Part shown: positions 7,501 to 9,513 of the stretch, piece by piece
Position numbering within the stretch: position 1 is the first letter of the stretch
Layout: every line of letters begins with the position of its first letter
Source of the DNA: Ignavibacteria bacterium UBA961
GTDB taxonomy: Bacteria; Bacteroidota; Ignavibacteria; Kapaibacteriales; UBA961
Reading direction: 5' to 3'
Length of the DNA: 9,513 nt
Assembly: GCA_002293005.1 (NCBI GenBank)
Contig: DBCJ01000110.1
Location: 26,554-36,066, forward strand
Program-made: the position numbers and the translations under genes
The notes under the pieces: model-generated
The model's database searches: none
Told to the model about the DNA's origin: nothing
Seen by the model: the letters and a program-made list of their open reading frames with translations, nothing else

Positions 7501-7733
7501 TTCGTTTGCGTGAATTGACTGTATCATATGACTTGCCATCATCAATGCTTGAAGGTTCAATGCTTTCTAGAATCGGTTTCTCTTTCACAGGTAGAAACCT
7601 TTGGCTTAGCACACCATACACAGGCATCGATCCTGAAACAAGTTTGATCGGAAATGGCAATGGTCAAGGGATGGATTATTTCCAATTCCCGAATACCAAG
7701 AGTTATGTGTTCAGTCTTAATCTCGGATTCTAA
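4545..7733 (+). CDS. susC: SusC/RagA-family TonB-dependent outer-membrane transporter
   Basis: A 1062-residue outer-membrane beta-barrel that, with its SusD partner, imports oligosaccharides, peptides or other polymers using TonB energy. In order: signal peptide 1-22 (cleavage after FAFA, before QERVV); carboxypeptidase-D-regulatory-like domain about 25-98 (SGKVTNSKGGPLPGATILVKG); TonB-box-like EDVVVTAIGI (104-113); plug domain about 115-250 with IVGGLAGKIAGVQV (140-153), IRIRGASSI (166-174), PLFVIDGIPI (180-189) and INPDDIESVNVLKGAAATSL (212-231); then the barrel, ending TPYTGIDPE and a final SLNLGF with C-terminal Phe for assembly. Length is normal for the family. There is no STN domain, so it is probably a plain transporter without anti-sigma signalling. 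It is co-transcribed with the SusD gene 42 bp downstream. The symbol marks the family only; starch as substrate is not implied. Confidence 0.95.
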   Translation: MKRLFYSSLILCLMLTVQFAFAQERVVSGKVTNSKGGPLPGATILVKGTTSGAFAKADGKYKVTVPPNGKTLVFKMVGMKTKEVALGSSENIDVTLQDDATRSEDVVVTAIGIEQQKRSLTYATQQVDGNALTQSREANIVGGLAGKIAGVQVTNATGAAGGSSYIRIRGASSITGDNQPLFVIDGIPIDNSQLNTESGLAGVAYSNRAVDINPDDIESVNVLKGAAATSLYGIRAASGAIIITTKKGLSSSTVGRMSATFSTSLGIDQVNKLPEHQTKFGQGLNGQIGSPIATPANQKPRSWGAALDTLRWVADPTYIWDKNGRIVGQSNPAAATGKQVTPYDNLGDFFRTGYTTTNAFSLSGGNTSSNFYLSLSNMNQSGVTPKNTFERTTLRLSGDHAFSTELKVSGSVNYTKSGGTRIQQGSNISGVMLGLLRTPITFDNANGVDGAENSEAYQFADGNQRTYRGIFGFDNPYWVVNNTPFTDDVNRVVAYAQADYNPADWISVMYRVGQDFYSDRRKQIYAVNSNSYVAGRIIEDQYFNSDLTSDLIVTLRKDFDQDLKGSLLLGQNMYSKNLENLYATGDDLVIPGFYNMSNARTLNPGQSLVSKRTSALYADARLEYKNYLYLNATLRNEWSTTLPEANNSFMFGSGSVGLVLSELMGPSEEINFLKLRASYALVGKDAPIYATQTLFTKAGFADGWTNGITFPFNGNAGFQMSSSLGAADLKPEMKSEIEIGLEGRLFNNSITFDVNYYDNTSTDQIFAVPVAASSGYTSKLMNAGSIKNSGIEIQLGGRLFDMDGFTADLNVNWSKNVSEVVSLAEGVENIYINGFTGSQIRAVAGKPYGTIFGGKWERDEQGNRVIGANGYPVVSSEEGELGNINPDWIAGTRLTLGYQGVTVSALLDIKSGGVMWNGTRGALVNYGVAKETENRGTLTVFEGVRQVNGTWVKNDTAVPLSQAWYLGNGGGFGNQSEDFVEDASYVRLRELTVSYDLPSSMLEGSMLSRIGFSFTGRNLWLSTPYTGIDPETSLIGNGNGQGMDYFQFPNTKSYVFSLNLGF

Positions 7734-7775
7734 ACAACCATTTTCACAGCAAACCAATTAGATAGGTAATTAATT

Positions 7776-9119
7776 ATGAAAAAATATCTTTTATCAATCA
7801 TCCTAGGATTCTCAGCGCTGACTTTTTCAGCCTGCGATTCTTGGGTTGACAATACGATCAATGTGGATCCCAATAATCCCGTTGATGCTCCAATTAATCT
7901 TGTACTTCCATCAGCTCAAGTTTCCATGGCATATGTCGTGGGAGGTGATCTCAGTAGATTTACAGGCGTTTGGATGCAACATTTCCAAGGTGTCGATCGC
8001 CAATATGAAGTGATCAATCGTTATCAACAAACTGAATCTGATGCCGATAATCCATGGCAAACACTCTATCAGACATCCTTGAATAGCATGAAAATCGTTG
8101 AAACCAAGGCAACAGCAAGTAATTCGCCTCATTATCGTGGGATTGCAAGAGTGTTGATGGCTGCAACATATGGTCAGATTGTCGATGTCTGGGGTGATGC
8201 ACCATTCAGTGAAGCTTTGGGTGGAAATTCCAATCTTAAGCCGAAATATGACAAAGCGCAAGATATCTACACAGGTATTCAAAAAATGTTAGATGATGCT
8301 ATCGTAGATTGTGGTTCAGCTACAAGTACATTAAAGCCTGATGCATCTTCAGATGTTATTTATGGCGGTAATATGGCGAAATGGATCAAAGCAGCCCATG
8401 CCTTGAAAGCTCGATATCACTGGAGACTCGGAAATGGTCCTGCTGCATTGACAGCAATTGCAAATGCAATCGGCGACAATGCAGATGATGCGATGGTGAC
8501 ATTTGCTGAAGATCCAACCGGTGAGAATCCTCTTTCCCAGTTTATGTCACAAAGAAGTGGCTATATGACTGTAGGTATCAAATTGGTTGAACTCATGAAT
8601 GGATTTGAAGATCCAAGAAGAGATGCTTACATCACAGCAGATAAAGATGGTAAGTTTACAGATGATTGTACACCAGGCCCACTTTTCGCTAGCTCAAGTT
8701 CACCTGTTCCAATGGTTACTTATGCGGAAATGATGTTCATCAGAGCTGAAATTAAAGTTGGTCAAAGCGAAGATGCAGAGGCAAAGCAATCGTACACCAA
8801 TGCTGTAAAGGCATCCATGAAAATGGCTGGTGTAAGTGATCCTGAAGTAACAACCTATCTTGGGAAAGCAGAGATAATGCCATCTGGAGCTTTGACGCTA
8901 CAACATGTCATGGAACAGAAGTACATTGCAATGTACACTCAACCCGAAGCTTTCTCAGACTGGAGAAGAACAGGCATACCTTCATTGACAGCTCCTGCAA
9001 ATGCTGTTGGATCAACACCTCGTAGATTCATGTATCCAATCAGCGAGCGTTTGTATAATCCAAATACTCCATCTGGAGTAACAACAGCCAATAAATTGTT
9101 CTGGGATACAAGACCCTGA
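7776..9119 (+). CDS. susD: SusD/RagB-family nutrient-binding surface lipoprotein (SusD-like_2 type)
   Basis: The substrate-capturing lid on the SusC barrel. The 447 residues start with a lipoprotein signal (hydrophobic 4-17, lipobox TFSAC with Cys20), followed by CDSWVD and then NVDPNNPVDAP (29-39), a typical early motif of the SusD-like_2 group. Helical TPR-like segments follow: RGIARVLMAATYGQIVDVWG (121-140) leading to DAPFSEAL, WIKAAHALKARYHWRLG (203-219), YAEMMFIRAEIKVG (316-329), then QKYIAMYTQPEAFSDWRRTG (381-400) and RRFMYPISERLYNP (416-429), the usual C-terminal signature. Length is at the short end, as expected for this subgroup. It follows susC by 42 bp with only a weak AGG before the ATG and is closed by a strong terminator. 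The ligand cannot be told from the sequence or from the neighbours. The symbol marks the family only. Confidence 0.93.
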   Translation: MKKYLLSIILGFSALTFSACDSWVDNTINVDPNNPVDAPINLVLPSAQVSMAYVVGGDLSRFTGVWMQHFQGVDRQYEVINRYQQTESDADNPWQTLYQTSLNSMKIVETKATASNSPHYRGIARVLMAATYGQIVDVWGDAPFSEALGGNSNLKPKYDKAQDIYTGIQKMLDDAIVDCGSATSTLKPDASSDVIYGGNMAKWIKAAHALKARYHWRLGNGPAALTAIANAIGDNADDAMVTFAEDPTGENPLSQFMSQRSGYMTVGIKLVELMNGFEDPRRDAYITADKDGKFTDDCTPGPLFASSSSPVPMVTYAEMMFIRAEIKVGQSEDAEAKQSYTNAVKASMKMAGVSDPEVTTYLGKAEIMPSGALTLQHVMEQKYIAMYTQPEAFSDWRRTGIPSLTAPANAVGSTPRRFMYPISERLYNPNTPSGVTTANKLFWDTRP

Positions 9120-9143
9120 TTTTGTTCCAGCCAATTAATTTTG

Positions 9144-9179
9144 AAACCCGATTGCCTAGAGGCATTCGGGTTTTTTTTT
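9144..9179 (+). terminator. Strong rho-independent terminator of susCD
   Basis: AAACCCGATTGCC and GGCATTCGGGTTT form a 13-bp stem with a single T-T mismatch around a TAGA loop, followed by nine T in total (9171-9179, the first three shared with the stem). It lies 24 bases after the susD stop. The A-rich left flank is short (AAA), so it acts mainly on the plus strand. Confidence 0.92.
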
Positions 9180-9236
9180 GTGTTTAAGGCAACATTATAC
9201 AATTAACTGACAAATTTGACTGTTACATTATTCCTT

Positions 9237-9268
9237 TTTGATAGTCATTGTGAATAAATTAAGATTTG
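9237..9268 (+). promoter_or_regulatory. Candidate Bacteroidota-type promoter for the gene at 9341
   Basis: TTTG (9237-9240), then 20 bases, then AAGATTTG (9261-9268), which differs from TAnnTTTG in the first base only. It would give a leader of about 65 bases. It lies beyond the susCD terminator, where a new promoter is needed. Confidence 0.35.
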
Positions 9269-9340
9269 CCAATTGAGGATTTCTTGATATTTTTACCGAC
9301 CCAAACGAAAATTTCATTTTTTCACTATCAAATATATCCT

Positions 9341-9513
9341 ATGAAAAGATTGCTTCTCCTTGTATTACTGATGTTCTCAGTGATTACAACTTCCCAGGCA
9401 GGTGGCATCGATAAAAAGAAGCTACCATCATTGCTTGCGGGATCCAATGCCGGAAATGAGTTTTATGTGTCATTTCCTCCTGTTTATGAAGAAGTGGCGG
9501 GCGGTGATAACTC
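9341..9513 (+). CDS. Secreted protein, N-terminal fragment (IgGFc-binding-like surface protein)
   Basis: The frame from ATG 9341 is open to the window end (57 codons). It starts with a clear signal peptide: KR, then a Leu-rich core (residues 4-12), with likely cleavage after SQA (about residue 20). The mature part reads GGIDKKKLPSLLAGSNAGNE and then FYVSFPPVYEEVAGGDN. A glycine/asparagine-rich stretch followed by EF-[YW]-V-[SA]-FPP resembles, from memory, the start of IgGFc-binding-domain surface proteins of Bacteroidota and Kapabacteria/Ignavibacteria-like bacteria, many of which end in a type IX secretion sorting domain. The C-terminus is outside, so the secretion route and full size are unknown. 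No Shine-Dalgarno is visible before the start (AT-rich). The coding call is firm; the family is tentative. Confidence 0.75.
   Translation, partial: MKRLLLLVLLMFSVITTSQAGGIDKKKLPSLLAGSNAGNEFYVSFPPVYEEVAGGDN

Noticed and set aside
7911..8282. 123-codon reverse-strand frame inside susD
   Set aside because: It is antisense to a fully supported SusD gene, with no recognisable motif and no ribosome binding site that I could see; best explained as a shadow of the coding strand.
8939..9202. Reverse-strand frame across the end of susD and the terminator
   Set aside because: It runs through the strong terminator hairpin and the susD coding sequence; no motif or promoter supports it.
1..9513. CRISPR array, tRNA/rRNA, insertion sequence, phage or toxin-antitoxin genes
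   Set aside because: No regularly spaced repeats, cloverleaf-like sequence, transposase or integrase motifs were seen on either strand; the larger spaces are explained by leaders and terminators.

Overview
The window looks like chromosomal DNA of a Bacteroidota/Chlorobiota-type (FCB) bacterium of moderately low GC. The strongest evidence is a complete SusC/SusD outer-membrane uptake pair. Supporting signs are two matches to the Bacteroidota promoter pattern (TTTG, about 20 bases, TAnnTTTG), one of them imperfect, and a truncated secreted protein at the right end that resembles surface proteins of Kapabacteria/Ignavibacteria-like lineages. Several genes (the minus-strand ATP-grasp-like gene, acpS, lysC, susC) carry GGAG or GAGG 5 to 8 bases before their start. 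That is more Shine-Dalgarno usage than in classical Bacteroidetes and fits a Chlorobiota/Kapabacteria-like relative. The exact lineage is inference.

Left part, minus strand (1-1551): the N-terminal part of an ECF sigma factor (region 2 visible, cut by the window edge) lies downstream of a complete 395-residue protein of an uncharacterised ATP-grasp-like family. A candidate Bacteroidota promoter sits directly before the sigma gene, so the two are probably transcribed separately.

Middle part, plus strand (1658-4238): a tight three-gene operon. acpS (holo-ACP synthase) overlaps lysC (aspartate kinase) by ATGA, and lysC overlaps a membrane or periplasmic PAP2-family phosphatase by a second ATGA. 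The operon begins at a short intergenic region with a TAGATTTG promoter element followed at once by a perfect 7-bp hairpin that holds the ribosome binding site. It ends at a weak stem plus T-tract. The genes link lipid/ACP activation, aspartate-family amino acid synthesis and lipid-phosphate hydrolysis only by position; no shared pathway is evident.

Right part (4239-9119): a 306-bp non-coding leader with three short dyads, then susC (TonB-dependent outer-membrane transporter with a carboxypeptidase-like N-terminal domain) and, 42 bp later, susD (SusD-like_2 surface lipoprotein), closed by a strong hairpin terminator. No hydrolase, regulator or sensor lies beside the pair in this window, so the substrate cannot be read from context. 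After the terminator, 9341 to the end is the start of a secreted protein (signal peptide plus a motif like those of IgGFc-binding-type surface proteins).

No RNA gene, CRISPR array, insertion sequence or phage-like element was seen. Most of the window is ordinary. The points most worth a second look are the ATP-grasp-like protein, the acpS 5' hairpin, the degenerate ACT region of the aspartate kinase, and the structured susC leader.
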